Assembly (NCBI GenBank): GCA_007922225.1
Contig: ML679989.1
Coordinates: forward strand, 19,613,570 to 19,677,569
Reading direction: 5' to 3'
DNA from: Emydura subglobosa
Taxonomy: Eukaryota; Chordata; Testudines; Chelidae
Length of the DNA stretch: 64,000 nucleotides
Shown here: in pieces, positions 11,900 to 24,739 of the stretch
How positions within the stretch are numbered: position 1 is the stretch's first letter
Layout of the letters: each line of letters starts with the position of its first letter
Program-made: the position numbers and the translations under genes
The notes under the pieces: model-generated
Database searches by the model: none
What the model saw: only the letters and a program-made list of their open reading frames with translations
What the model was told of the DNA's origin: nothing

Positions 11900-12065
11900 G
11901 TTTGCAGAATTGTCGCTATTTTGGTCCCACAGAACGAGAGAGACAAGCGAGGTGAGGTAATATCTTTCATTGGGCCAACTTCTGTTGGTAGAAGGTATAA
12001 GCTTTTGCACTTCAGAGAACTCTTCCTTTGATCTGGGGATGAAAACCAGAGTGTCCAAGCAAAAT
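11900..12065 (-). repeat. Dispersed repeat family B, reverse copy
   Basis: Read on the minus strand it shows ttggcccaatgaaagatatt and the run agaagttggcccaatg, matching the plus-strand copies at 24.2 kb and 45.8 kb. At the other end, ttttggtccca corresponds to gggaccaacatggctac of the 45.9 kb copy. The class is unknown to me; the fixed order of blocks shows one repeat family. Confidence 0.65.
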
Positions 12066-12779
12066 ATGAGGTGTGACCAATTGTTGAACATAATGGGTTC
12101 GCACGTGCTGTAGGAGGGCACTTAAGTGGGCAATTAAGGGCTAGCAGGCAGTCGGCTGTGTTACAAATTGCTTTAATGAGCTGTACAAATGTTATGTCCC
12201 TGAGTTGTTAGGGTCCAGCAGAGTTATGAATTTAAGTTCCCAGACTTGTCTTTTGATTCCACTGGCAGTTAGTTTGACTAAAGACTCAATACAAATGCAG
12301 TAAACACATCAGCATTTGGCCCCTAGGGTCTCTCCAGTGCCCTCTTCAGAAAGAAATGACTTAGTGAAGAGGGTGCACCAAATTAAAAAAAAATAATCAA
12401 CCAACCCCTGACCAATATGGGTTCAGCTCACCTGCAGCACTCTAAGAGAGGTCCCTCCGTGCCTATCTCTTGTTACCTGTGCTGCATTCACACCTGCATT
12501 TGGGTTATAGAAGTGCCCTGAGACTCCACCTTCCACCCTCTATGTATGAATTGCAAAGTAAAGCAGTGGGGCAACAAGGGAGTGACAGGGGGTGGGGGAA
12601 GATGGCAGGGCCTCCTCCAGTACATGTCCCAGTGGTGACAGTGGAGTGACTCCCTCAAAGTTGAGGAGACAGTGAGGGAGCTGAGGAAGCAATCTGTCTA
12701 AGAACTTTTTTTTCAAAAACAATTATTTTACATTTATTGTTCTGTTCCAGTACAGACTGTGTGCAGCAGGGATAAGCCA

Positions 12780-13080
12780 ATCATTGATTTTTCACTTGGC
12801 AGGCCAAAGTGAAAAAAATCCAAAAATAAATTTGATTTGTTTGTAACCAAAATTGATTTTTTTTTTCATTTTTTCTTGACAAAACAACACCCTTCCCCCC
12901 CAAATAAATTCAGGTCAAACTAAAACATTTTGAATGTCACTTTGAAACTAAATATTGGTACTGTTTGTTTTGACATTTTTGTTTGTTTTTTTTCAGGCTG
13001 AAACTATTCACCAAATGCAACCCAAAATTTTGAATAATTGTTGATGCCCCCCCAAATGCCTTTTTCAGTGAATTTACTAT
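12780..13080. repeat. AT-rich dispersed repeat (family C)
   Basis: Alternating poly-T and gaaaa-rich words (tttttcacttgg, aagtgaaaaaaatcc, gattttttttttcatttttt, attttgaatgtcactttg) resemble the segments at 51.3 kb, 52.4/54.4 kb and 58.8 kb. Poor self-complementarity and low complexity leave the class open. Confidence 0.45.
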
Positions 13081-13672
13081 TTCAAAAAGGATATTGCAAA
13101 ATTAGAGAGGGTTCAGAGACAAGCAGCAAGAATGACTAAGGACCTGGAAATAGTCTCATATAAAGAGAGACTGAAAAGAGAAGGGATAAATAAAAGGAGA
13201 CATGATAAAAATATCTAAATTAATGACAGGTCTGGAGAAAGCAGAGCAGGACCTTCTGTTCTTCCTGTCTCATAATACAAGACCAAATAGGCATTCACCG
13301 TAATTGAAAGGTAGGAAACTGAAAACTGATAGGAGGAACTATGTTCCACACAATGTGTTAGACTGTGGAATTCACTGCTACAGGAAGTCACTGAGGCCAT
13401 GGACTTAAGATTCAAAATGGGATTGAACATTTGTATAGATAAACAAGAAGATCCAGAGTTATCATTTGATACCAAACATTTGGGAAGAGACATTAAACCT
13501 CAGGCTTCAGGATTTGAGACAATCTCTAACTATTAGAGATCAGGATGAAACCTACTGTGGTGGGCAGATTATCCCACATCTGGTGCTGGCCATTGTCAAA
13601 GATAAGAGACTGAGCTAGCTGGACCTTAGGAATTGCCAGATGGGATCGGATCAATGTTCCTATCATTAAAAT
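13081..13672 (+). repeat. CR1 LINE, 3' part
   Basis: The stretch starting with attgcaaaattagagagggt and then gacaagcagcaagaatgac encodes, in broken frames, the end of CR1 ORF2 (KLERVQRQAARMTK-like, followed by the ERLKREGINKRRHD-like block). The 3' untranslated region follows. It belongs to a different CR1 subfamily from those ending in atcataatggtc, because its end reads actgagctagctggaccttag. It is 5'-truncated and frameshifted. Confidence 0.7.
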
Positions 13673-13781
13673 TTATATCGGACTATACACATCATTGTAT
13701 CTATTGTTCCACCCCAAAAGCTACATTGAGATAATGTTAAGTTTGATATCTAGGTTCCACTTCCAACCTACAGTCACCTGA

Positions 13782-13789
13782 CCCTAGTC
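13782..13789. repeat. 8-bp target-site duplication (left)
   Basis: The sequence ccctagtc is repeated exactly at 13912-13919 on the other side of the MITE. Confidence 0.85.
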
Positions 13790-13911
13790 TAGGTGACCAG
13801 ATTGCAAGTGTGAAAGATTGGGACGGGAGTGGGAGATAATAGGCTCATATATAAGAAAAAGCCCCGAGTATTGGGACTGTCCCTATAAAATTGGGACATC
13901 TGGTCACCCTA
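13790..13911. mobile_element. hAT-like MITE, 122 bp
   Basis: The ends are taggtgaccagat on the left and atctggtcacccta on the right, so the terminal inverted repeat is TAGG(G)TGACCAGAT with one missing G on the left. Perfect 8-bp duplications (ccctagtc) flank it. Eight-base duplications with TIRs starting TAGGG or CAGGG are the signature of the hAT superfamily. The interior is too small for a transposase, so it was moved in trans. The intact duplication shows that the boundaries are correct. Confidence 0.88.
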
Positions 13912-13919
13912 CCCTAGTC
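13912..13919. repeat. 8-bp target-site duplication (right)
   Basis: Exact copy of the ccctagtc at 13782-13789. Confidence 0.85.
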
Positions 13920-16484
13920 ATGCAACCCTTTCCACCCATGCTTCCTGTGAGCAGCGCTTCACTTTGAGGCTCCCAGTCCCATGATTCGGGGGGGCTGGCT
14001 CACACCCCCTTAAAGGCCCAGCTCACCCAGTGACGGCTTCCTTTATCTGTGATGTTTACATGTACCTCACATCTCAAAATCATTCCCATCATGAGTTATA
14101 TACCTCTCTTTGTAGACCTTTTCAGTGAGCATTAGGAAATATGACGACTCATTGATTTGGAGGTTCGAATAATTAAAATTTCCTCATAAATCCTGAGGTG
14201 GAGTATTTTAACCAGAGATATTGGAACGTATCTCCTGGGCCATCACTTAGCTCTTGCATTTGCTGAAGAAAATGGTTGTGAGATTTTACCTCAGGCTTTT
14301 AGCATTCAGAGTACTAATAAGAGCAAGTGAACATGTATTTCAAAGACATGTAGGATTACCTGTAAGGATATAGGGAGAAAGGGCCAGCTTTTCAGAGGAA
14401 ATTAGGTGCCAAAAGATGCAGATCGACATCTAGAGGAATTTACAAAGGCATCAAGTAGATGGGTGCCATAGTCCCACTGGAATCAACTCCTAGTTTCTAA
14501 GAATGGGATGTAATTTTGGCTGCATACATTCTGAATGTTGGCGGTTACCTTTATTCTCAAATACATAAAACCCTGTCCCACTATTTGTAAAGAGCACACA
14601 TCAATAAGTTTAGCCTTGTCAGCTTTGATTTCAGTCAGAATCAATGTATAAATGTATTAGCATATGTTTTAAACCAACCAGATTTTCCATATTCCTCCAG
14701 TGTCAGTAATCGCTCAAAAGAGGCTACTGTGTTGTGGTGCTAAGGAGCCTAGTGTGAAGTGTCCCAAAACAGAAGCACAAGGAAGAATTAAATATATTGG
14801 CAGTGCTGCTCACTGTGAAACCTTCCCTGAGTGACGGATAGTGACTGAGATGGAGGTGACAGAAATACTGTAATCAGACAGGTGTACGTGTCTGTATATT
14901 GGGGCAGAGGTTGCAGTGGCTGAAGCATGAGGCTTTTCAAGGAAAAAGGAGTTAGGTAGCTGGACTATACATTTTGAAAACCACTCATTTTTTATTTATA
15001 AGCAGTACATTGGTCAAGAAGAGAAAAAAACATTAAAAATATTAAAAATTGATGCATCTAGAACTACTCAGCAGCTGGTACATAAACATTTAGTGCAGAA
15101 AATAAAATAACGTCTGTTTCATCACAGACTGAAGGCCTCGTATATGTAAGATTGTTGCACACAGAGCTCCACCACAAGGCAAGCTTTGGGCAATGACTAT
15201 CACTTGGTACAATGAGCGATTAGAACGAGGCAATGCACCATTCCAGGTCGGATGGTGGCAGTACTTTGAAAGAGACACACGTGCCTCACTGTCTGATCAA
15301 CTCACTCATAAAGATGTGAAACTAGAACAGCTCCAGTCTGGACTGGGGGAGGCACATCATGCTGTCTGTGACACTTTCGGGGTTACCCAAGGTCTCCGGG
15401 CTGAATCGCTACCAGCTGCTTACAGTCTGAGGGAGTCTTGTGCATTCCTTTGGGGGGAGCTCTTCTACAGCTATGGCTGCAGGCACCACAAACCCTTCGC
15501 TCTGGGGCACCATGAGCCCCACTTTTTCCTTCTTCAGGCTAGCAGTTAGCACACCCCTCCTTGTCACACGCGGGGACCCAGTCCCTTCCCTTCCCTTCCA
15601 GACACCCGCAATGTACACAAGTCCACTGTCTCCATGGAAGCATTGCACCCCAGTTTACTGGCTTCACGCCAGCTTGACTCTCTCCTTAGCACCAGGCACT
15701 TAGAAAGGTCTATGTTAAATAACCTTCAGTTTTGTTTTACTAAAGTGCAAGTTAAAGATTCATAGAAAAGCAAGTAAAATGATTTGGAAACATAAGGTTA
15801 AAGGTAAATGAAAAACATCAAACACAGTCTAGCGCCTATACTTATAACAAGTTACTTCCCTGTCTGATAAGGTATTTCTCACCCAATGGTCCATCCTTAC
15901 AACACTTGTCCAGTCCAGAGAGCTGGGTCTACTTTTCATGAGACACTCACACCAGCAGAGCATCTCTTCTTTAATGGATGACATCTTGTGCCCTTCTCTT
16001 ACACAAGTCCCAGACTTCTGCCTCATTTCATAATCAGGGCATTTCATTAACTTCAGCTCAGTCCTGATGGCTGCTATTCAGTCTTCCCTTGGGGTTGGTC
16101 TGTCTTTTTCAATGCTCAAGCCTGCATGTGCTCCAGACTGTAAACAGTGGCTGGGCTGGGCCTGTGTATGTCAGTTGTTACCTCACCACAGGTGACAAGT
16201 TTCACCTCCAACAGTTTTGGAACACAATGTTCTACATGCTCCATAACTCTGAAAATGTTCCAGTACAAACATCCTGCAATAACCATGATAACCACCTAGT
16301 TCTTTACTTTTGGTAGAGATCCCACACAACCCCGTTCGGTAAAATATCAGGAGGACGGTCACACACAGTTGTAATATACCTGCCTTAGCATGTCTGGGTC
16401 ACACTGACCTGAAATGAAGCTGAGTTAATACATCATTAATGTACACACATTAACTACTAAAATCTCAGCACCTGTCAGCGGGCG
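13920..16484. other. Unassigned DNA
   Basis: No gene recognised. The part 15090-16450 has overlapping open frames on both strands (up to 118 codons at 15193-15549) without domains. Its middle-repetitive look hints at an old LTR-type repeat that I could not name. Confidence 0.4.
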
Positions 16485-16578
16485 GAATAGGTATCATCAT
16501 CATCATCCCCACTGCACAGACAGGGAAAGAGGTGGAGACCCCAAGGTTCCACAGCAAATAAAGCAGCAGAACCAGCAC
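16485..16578 (+). repeat. MIR/L2-type 3' core fragment
   Basis: An (ATC)n run is followed by atccccactgcacagacag, ggaaagaggtggagac and ttccacagcaaataaagcag. This follows the conserved order of the MIR/L2 3' region (cccattttacagatgggga, then a gaggca-like block, then a cacagc-like block). It is strongly diverged, as expected for an ancient amniote repeat. Confidence 0.5.
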
Positions 16579-16609
16579 TAGTACTCTCTGGAAAGGGTTT
16601 TCCAACCAG

Positions 16610-17885
16610 CTACATGGCTATCTTATAGTAGCTCCAGGTAGGCTGTATTTCCTTAGTTTGTTTATGAGAAGATCATGCAAGACAGTATCAAAAGCCTTAC
16701 TAAAGTCAAGATATAGCACACCGCTTCCCTCCTATCCACAAAGCTTGTTACCCTGTCAATGAAAGCTGTTAGGTTGGTTTAGCATGATTTGTTCTTGACA
16801 AATCCATGTTGACTATTATTTATCACCTTATCATTGTCTAGGTGATTGAAAATTGACTGCTTGATTATTTGTTCTGTTATCTTTCCAGATACTGAAGTTT
16901 TTTACTGGTCTGTAATTCCCTGGGTTGTCCTTATTCCCCTTTTTATAGATTGGCATTACATTTGCCCTCTTCAAGTCCTCTGGAATCTCTCCCATCTTCC
17001 ATGAATTTTCAAAGATAAAATTGCAAATGGCTCAGATATTTCCTCAGTCAGCTCCCTGATTATTCTAGGATGTATTTCATCAGGACCTGTCCACTTGAAA
17101 ACATCTAACTTGTCTGAGTAATTTTTAACTTGTTCTTCTGCTATTTTAGTCTGGGATCCTACCTCATTTTCACTGGCAGCCACTATGTTAGAAATCTGAT
17201 CACTACTAACATTTTTCATGAAAGCTGAAACAAAAAAGTCATTTAGCACTTCTGCCATTTCTACACTTTTTGTTATTGTCTTTCCCTTCTGCCCCCACTG
17301 AGTAATGGGCCTACCCTGTCCTTGGTCTTCCTCTTGCTTCTAATGTATTTGTAGAATGATTTCTTGTTACCTTTATGTCTCTAGCCAGTTTAATTTCATT
17401 TTGTGCCTTGGCCTTTTGAAATTTGTCCCTCCATGCTTGTGGTGTTTTTGTATATTAATCTTTCATAATTTGATCTAGTTTCCACTTTTTGTAAGACTCA
17501 TTTTCGAGTTTCATCTCATTGAAGATCTGGTTAAGTCAGGGTGGTCTCTTGCTGTACTTCCTATCTTTCCTACACAGTGGGATAGTTTGCTCATGTGCCC
17601 TTAATAATGTCTCTTTGAAATACTGCCAACTCTCTTGAACTGTTTTTCCCCATAGACTTGCTTACAATGGGATCCTACCTACCAGCTCACTGAGTTTGCT
17701 AAATCTGTCTTCTTGACATCCATAATGGTTCCTTTTGGCCTTCATGGCTATGAATCTGAGAGCTGGCTGATGGGTGCTGTACTTAGATTTCACTCCAAGG
17801 AGCATTGCTTTGCCATTCTCTATTATATTTTTCTCATTCCCCTTGTATCTAGACAGGGTTCTAGGCACCTCACAACAATGAAAGA
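16610..17885 (-). pseudogene. CR1-like LINE ORF2 relic (EN-RT linker and RT)
   Basis: On the minus strand the order from 17885 down is as follows. First comes a linker with [13 protein letters not shown] and NEMKLENESYKKW-like blocks. Next is an open stretch (17258-16971) with MAEVLNDFFVSAFMKNVSS and FKWTGPDEIHPRIIRELTEE, the region just before the RT fingers. Last is YLDFSKAFDTVLHD near 16680-16725, which is RT motif A. Stops and frameshifts separate the blocks. Motifs B to E and the 3' end are missing at the 16.6 kb side, so both ends are truncated. Confidence 0.8.
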
Positions 17886-19032
17886 AACTCTGTAATGAAA
17901 ATAATTCAGTGCAACATACTGATTAGCCACATTTCCAATTCATCGCTTCTCCCATGAGATCCCAGCTAAATCCTTTACCAGTCCCCAGCCCCTCTACCTA
18001 TAAACTCTCTCTGACTGTGAGGAAAGATTTGCTGGGTCAATGTGCTGATGGTTGACAACTATGATGCCTTCTGCTCAGCTGTGCTGCCTTTGGTGTTATT
18101 TCATGAAGGCTGGATAATGGTTGATGCTGAGCACCTCATAGGGGGTTCTGGGAGTGTGAGTTGAGTGTGCTTGGTACCTTGGAAGTTCAGGCAATAAAGC
18201 AGCAGTCACTGACTCAGAAAGAGCATAGACTGTCAAACAGTCTGGAGAGCATTGCGGTCAGACCCTCCCCCATGCACACCCCTCCCGACTTCAGAAATCA
18301 GACTCTGCCTCTCTGTAATGATCATAGATCACAAAGCATCCAGGTCAAATTTTCAGCCTGGTCTTAGCGGAGACTCAGTTTTTGTGAGTACAAAGAGCAG
18401 GCAAGAGGTTTTATCTGTAATTATTTGTGCCACCAATTTGCACCTGAAGACCTAGAGGCCAGGGTCTGAAATGCTGTCCCAGCCCTATCCACGGTGAATG
18501 TGATTTCTACCAGTTTCCCACAGCTTTAGTATCACACTGAGGCACACATGGTTCGAATAACCATGATTACAGCTTTCAATTTTCTGTGATTCAATTAACA
18601 GCCTAATTAATAAAATACTATTCCCATTTTATAATGAGATTAATGAGTGAATTCTTTCAAAGGTTATCTCACCTAATAATGTCCTCCCTGATTATTCTGT
18701 CTCCTTTAACCAAGTTACTGATTTTAATAAAAATAAAATAAACATAGCTCACAGCACCTGGAAATTTATTCTCCTGCTGGAATGAATCTGATGGGGAGAG
18801 ATTCCTTTTTAAGAATTTCTTGAGAGTGATTAAATAGCTTGGTTCTCCTCAGGCTGAATTTTCATGTTTTAAAAGATGACATTTTTGAAATATTTGATAA
18901 AATATTTATTAAGCCCTGTATTCATATTTTCAAGACATCTGTTTCTACTTTGACTGTTTGAATGTAATTTCACCAGAAATAATTTATGTTTGCATGCTGT
19001 GCTGATTTAAAAAAATGCCTGCAAGTGTTTAT
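17886..19032. other. Unassigned AT-rich DNA
   Basis: No gene or named repeat recognised. The stretch from about 18530 to 19030 is AT-rich single-copy-looking sequence without open frames. Confidence 0.45.
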
Positions 19033-19056
19033 AACACACACATACACACACACACA
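19033..19056. repeat. (CA)n microsatellite
   Basis: An interrupted CA run (acacacacatacacacacac). Confidence 0.9.
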
Positions 19057-19835
19057 AATTCCTCATTCATTTACTCATAGTTACCCACCTAAAGCAGTTC
19101 TAAAGCAGTGATTTCTGATATATGAACAAACATTGCCAACCACCAGTTAGATATTTTAGTTTATTAAATCAGTTGAACCTTGCTGTTTGGTTGCTCATTT
19201 TTTATAATACATTCTTTAAAGCTCTACAAGCTAAAATTGTGGGGGGAGTTTAAATTTGCAGAATAAAATAAGTAGCCATAAAGTCAGGTTCAGAGATTTA
19301 ACACACTGCTAGAGAAAGCAAAAAGTATTTGAATTACTCAAACTACAAGAATCTGCTGATCTCAGAATTGACACCATTGCTTCAGTAGTCATGCAAAGGG
19401 TCTTGTGTTAGCAGCAGAGTAAATCTGAACATGCGCTGTTTATAGTAGTGTTTTGAGAGGAGTAACTAATACTTTTTGAGGATGAAAATTCTATTCTATC
19501 TAGTAATACCCAAGTTCTTCAAAGAATTTCTGATTTTGGGACAAGAAGATGTAAAAGGAAATTAGCATTCAGAATTAACTCCTTTACCATAACTGTCCGA
19601 GAAGTATCAGATTGTAAAGGATCAGATTACTAGCCTTTGCAAGGGGGCAGAGCGCCCGAGGAATCTCCTCTCCCTACAGACTACCTGGGCAGGGAGTGGC
19701 TGGCCATGGAGTTTATGTAGTTATATAACTGAAAGGCTTTGCCATTCTGTTCTCTGTGTACGGCACCGTTAAATGCTGAGATTTCTCCCTGCCTGGGCCA
19801 TGGCCATTTTGTGTTTCCGTTCACATATACATGTT

Positions 19836-19856
19836 TTCTCTCTCTCTCTCTCTCTC
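19836..19856. repeat. (TC)n microsatellite
   Basis: About ten TC dinucleotides, followed by aatctgaaataaacc. Confidence 0.9.
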
Positions 19857-19859
19857 AAT

Positions 19860-22800
19860 CTGAAATAAACCACCTCGACTGACTGAGAAATGCATGCCTT
19901 TGCTCTTGTATATGGGAAAACACAACAGGCCACAAATACACTGGGCTAGCTCTGCCAGTGGGGCTAGCTACCCCGAAAGGAGTAAGGTGGGGATGAGGCA
20001 AGGCTATGGAGAAGCTGGCCAGCTATGGAGAGGAGTGCATGCTCCATCCTCTTAAACAGGAGGTGTCCCCCTGTGATCTGGGTAGCTCTAGCAGGTTTAG
20101 GACCTCCCTGAGACACAATGCTCCCTGGGATCCCGTTGGAGAGCTACTGCTCCTAGTGCGGGCCAGTGCAAGGCACAACCACTAACACCCTGTGATGAAG
20201 TGGAGAAGCTGCGCACCAAAGCAGCCGGGGTTAAGGAAAGTCCTTGAGTCCTGCTGGCCCCCACCCTGTTATACCTACAGCCAATGACAGGCCTGAGAAG
20301 GTAGAAAATGGGAGAGCCGGGCCCAGCTCAGGGCGGACTGGCAAAGAGGAAGGAGCTAACTACTGCCCTAGCTGAGAGGAAGGGTCACTAGCATGCTGGC
20401 CAAGGAGCATTCTGTCTCCTAGCCAAGAGATGCTACAGAGGAGACTAGGAGCCTCCAGCCCCTGAGGGAACTGGGTGACTGTGGCCCAGAGACTTTATGG
20501 GGTTTGGTTTCACCAAACTTATGGCTGCCACACCTGAAGGAGCCTGGGACCGTGGCCAGGCGCTGCCCAAGATCCACGAGAAGTGCCATGGGAGGCAAAC
20601 CACCCCAGCAAAGGGGACAATAGGGCCCATGCCCCAAACTGGCGGGACTCTGGTACACAGTAGCGCTGGGCAGTGGATTTAGACTCCCTGCTTGGAGGGC
20701 CCCCTGTTCAGGGGTCAGCCTCCACAGGGCCTTCAGCTGGGGCTTGGTGGAGTGGGAGGGCCCTAGTCCTCTTACCCCTACTGCCTAAAATACTGAGACA
20801 CCTTGACCAGGGAAACAAGGGACCGGATGTCAAGCATGCTAACCACTAGGCAGTCTGGCCCTCCAAGCACCCCTTTTACACTCCCAAATGGAAGCTGTTC
20901 CATCTGGGGCTGTGATCTCATCCAGCTGTGTTTGACTGGTTCAGAAAACAGACTGGAGACCTGCGAGGGAAACCCAGCATGCTTCAGGAAGTGGGGTTGA
21001 TGATTCAGTAGATGGTGCCCGTACCTCTGAGGCCCTGCTGAAGTGCAACGCCAGCAGTGCGGTACGGGGTGCTGAACTGCTACTTGATGTGGTATTAATA
21101 TCCTGGCCAGAGGGCCCAAGCTATTTCAACAAGAGTGACTGATGTCTTGGCCAAATTCCAGCCGAGGTATTTATTTAATTTAATGTACTTATTTCGATGG
21201 CTAGGATGTGCCTATCCAAAACCTCTGGGTGTATATGGAATCTGATCTCTCTAAACTCATATACACAAGGGGTCAAACAAACCCAATGTCAACATTAAAA
21301 CCCTACATCTCTTAAACACCCATCGTCATGGCTAATGCTATTTGTATTAGCAAAAGGCAGAAAGAGCAGGGCTAGCACAAACCAGTAAACCACTGTCTAC
21401 TGAAATTACAAATGAACACATGGATATTTCACAACCATAACCCTCACATTGGCCTCCACTGTGTAGACAGTGCATCATGGAACTCAGTGTGGAAAGCATA
21501 CCCAGCTCATGCAGATCAATCCACCACATTCAAACACCCATAGCCAGCACAGAAAGACAATCACACTCATGCCACAGATCCTCTTCTGTGAGCCGATGAA
21601 TAACAATCTTGCTGCAGCACTGGACTCAGGGACTATCCACCTATCTTAGTATTTGGCACAGTCCCACCCATCACCATAAGATCTGAGCGCCTACTTTGTA
21701 AAGTCGCGAACAGCAGCAAAGTCCTTAGCAGACTTCATGGAGCCTCTGGCTTTTGTCCCTTTTCAGGATGAAATCTCGGATGAGGGTCGGAACTGAGATA
21801 CACACTTGCATCACACGACACCATCTGCAGTGTTCAGTTTCCATAATCCTAAATTCCATTTCCTCCTTAGACTCCATGTGGAGCATACTTACATCCCAAT
21901 CTGCCTTGTTTCCTGAGTTTGTCTGAACTCTTGAGAAGCTGTGGTGTGCACGTGATCCAGGGACAAACCATAGCTGTGCTTACAATGCACGGATACATAA
22001 TGCAATGGACCAAATCTGTCTAGCCCTCTATCTTCCAATCACAGCAATAATATTTATTATTAATTATTATGTTTATTATTGTCACTTGCTTTTGGATAGG
22101 CTCATTTCCCAGGGTTCTGTTGGCTCTGAAGAATTTCATAGGGTTTTCCAGCTTATGTTGAGTCCCTGACTAAAGAAACTGTCCTTGGTATTGTACCTTT
22201 AGCTTAGTTTTGACGGGCGTATTACTTACCTTTTGGTTCCTAGTATAGCAGCAGATTTTTCTAGGAATTTCATCACTTTATTGGGCTAACTTTGGGAATA
22301 GAAGGACTTCTATGTTCTTTCTATTGCATTTCTCTTCCCTGCACAGCTCAAATTAAGCAATCTTTGTCTCCATTGCCTAATGCTTTGAAAAATCATAATT
22401 CACCATTGTTTCTTCCTTACAGCATTTTGATTCCAAGAGAATCTGAAAACTGCCTTCATGATAGAGCAGATTGTCTGCAATACCTAATATTGTCTGCAAT
22501 ACCCTAGACCTGAAAGTCTATTTTCAAGGGTGGTATGTATTTGTGGTTACTGTGTATGCTGGCTGTCATGTGTGGGTGATTGTGTTGGTTTAGGTCTAAG
22601 GGGGATTGTGCTGGAAAATTTGTATTGATTTGTACAAGTGGTAAATGAGGGGTGTGAGCTGCTGTGGGGTTATATGAGTTTACAGTTATTGTGTGCAGTG
22701 GTTGTGTTGTTGCGGGGGTGGTTTTGAAGAACTGTGGCAGTTGGACAAGCAATCCATTATCTGTGGAGTCACCTTCATACAACCAATGAAACTGTTGCAT

Positions 22801-24234
22801 ACAAATTAGCTGTACAGTAAGGGTGGTGATTGATTGAGTTATCTCTGCTATCACTAGGACTCTTGGCATGGAATAGATACATGTCTTACTGAAGCTGTAC
22901 ACCTTACAGATGTAATTCATGAAGTCAAAATGGCCGAGAACTTAAAAATTGGACAGTAAGAGACTGAAGTCAGTGATGATTGAACCTGGTGATATTCTCA
23001 ACAAAAAGAGCTCTCAACCCTGCTTGGAGATGTTCCAGTCACTTCACACTGATTCACAGACATCCTAAACTTCAGAGTGACATGCAGTGTGACAATCCTG
23101 CTATCTTATATCACTTATGTAGCCACCTGCCTACTCCCACCACCAGTGTGAAGTGTAAGTCAGGGCCAGTCAAAGCTCTTTCCAGGGACACCAGATGTTT
23201 GTTTTATTGTTAGATAGCCCCACTAATTGTCTGGACTGTAGCAATGACCTGGAGAGGACTTTGCTAAACACTGATGTAATGGTCTCCCACATCCTTCCCC
23301 CTCCATTCACCCACCCATCAAGGTGTATTTTCATGTACTGAGCTATTTACCACAATTAAAAACAAAATAAAACTGAGCCAAAAGTTCTAGTGCCAGCTGA
23401 TACGACATGCATACATTTTATTATTCTTTTTAAATTACATATGAATGCAAGGTGCTTATTTCAGGCACATTAATGAGGCAGATATATATGAATTGATAAC
23501 TGCAAGCAGAGCTTTTAATACACAATAATCCCTTCAGGAAACTACAAAAAATTATTGCCCTAGAATGTTCTGTCTATCTATATGTCAGTATGTCCTATCT
23601 TTCAATTTTGCCTAATATGTCATTTCCCTTTTTAGCTTCTATATTCTATGGAAAAAAAATAAGGTCACCTAAAGGTTAAAGAAAAATCTTACTCATGACT
23701 TATGGCAAGAATCTGATACACATGGAGCTAAGACTACGTTGTTTGGACAAAGAGATTATAATGAAGACTTAATTAAATGAAATTTGCCTAAGGGTGGCAG
23801 CAGAGTGACAGGAGTTTTTTGCCAGTTGTCAAGCTCTGAAACCCCTCAGAGTGAATAAGGTGGACATGTAATCAGCAGAGCGCTATGAAAAGATGACACT
23901 GCAGAAACATGAAAATTTGCGCTCACCTATAAATAAAAATGCTGAGAGTCCTGAAGAGCAGATGGAAACTAGGGCTAACTCTTATGTTGATATCAGAAGA
24001 CACCTGCCAAAAACAAGAGGATGAAGCTCTAAAATTAAACCCAGAGGGTCAGGCCCTACATACTAGCCCATGTGCCCCATACAGTTGTTCTTTAACTCAC
24101 CATTTTAGTTCTATGACTGCAGAAGTCATAGAGGTCAATGGGCAACTCCACTTTGAATGGTCCCTTAGAGAATATGTGCTAACTACCTATGTTAAACAAG
24201 CTGTTCCATCTTGTGTTCAGTTGTGATGCTCAGA
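19860..24234. other. Unassigned DNA
   Basis: No gene recognised. A GC-rich part (about 19920-21120) has many overlapping open frames on both strands with no domain. It starts near tgtgatgaagtgg (20192), an LTR-like opening, but I found no matching partner or end. The part 22504-22920 has a 138-codon minus-strand frame rich in His, Thr and Pro that mirrors a GT-biased plus strand and resembles no protein I know. An (ATT)-like patch lies near 22050-22082. Confidence 0.35.
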
Positions 24235-24348
24235 GTACCTTTCCCAGACTTGAAGAAGAGCTCTGTGTAAGCCTGAAAGCCTATCTCTCTCACCAACAGA
24301 AGTTGGTCCAATTACTGATATTACCTAACCTCACCCACCTTGTCTTTC
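24235..24348 (+). repeat. Dispersed repeat family B, plus copy
   Basis: The ordered blocks ccagacttgaagaagagctc, cctgaaagcctatctctctc, accaacagaagttggtcca and attacctaacctcaccc are shared with 45848-45996 and, reversed, with 11900-12065. The 3' gggaccaacatgg block is missing from this copy. Confidence 0.65.
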
Positions 24349-24739
24349 ATTTTAGATAGAGACCTTTTCGGAGGAGATCCAAGACTGGCTTTAATGGATG
24401 CAGAGTTAGGCCAATGCTGCGTGCTTCTGAAAATCCCACCTTTAGTGCCAGAGACCTGTGGTTTTACCTCAGTTCAACAAGCTACAGATGCCAAGCGGTC
24501 ACGTTACGGCCTAGAAACTAGCTCATCAAGTTAGACGTGCTGAGCCAATGAGATGACAAAAGCCTATTTATTGACTTCAGCCTTCTGGAGGCGACGCGAG
24601 CTGAAAAGTTAACAGCCGCAGGTGGCACATCCAGATCGGCGTTAGTGTATAGGTCATTTTAGCATGCTGCTCAATGGCGTAGGCCATGCTATTTGCTGGG
24701 AATAATGAGCAATGAGCTATTCTTAGAAAAAGGCCTACT

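Noticed and set aside
20192..20790. Possible LTR starting tgtgatgaagtgg
   Set aside because: No matching end, no partner copy, no TATA/AATAAA pair at suitable spacing; left as unassigned.
22504..22920. A 138-codon His/Thr/Pro-rich frame, considered as a possible transposase
   Set aside because: No catalytic motif, and the opposite strand is a GT-biased low-complexity run that produces such peptides.
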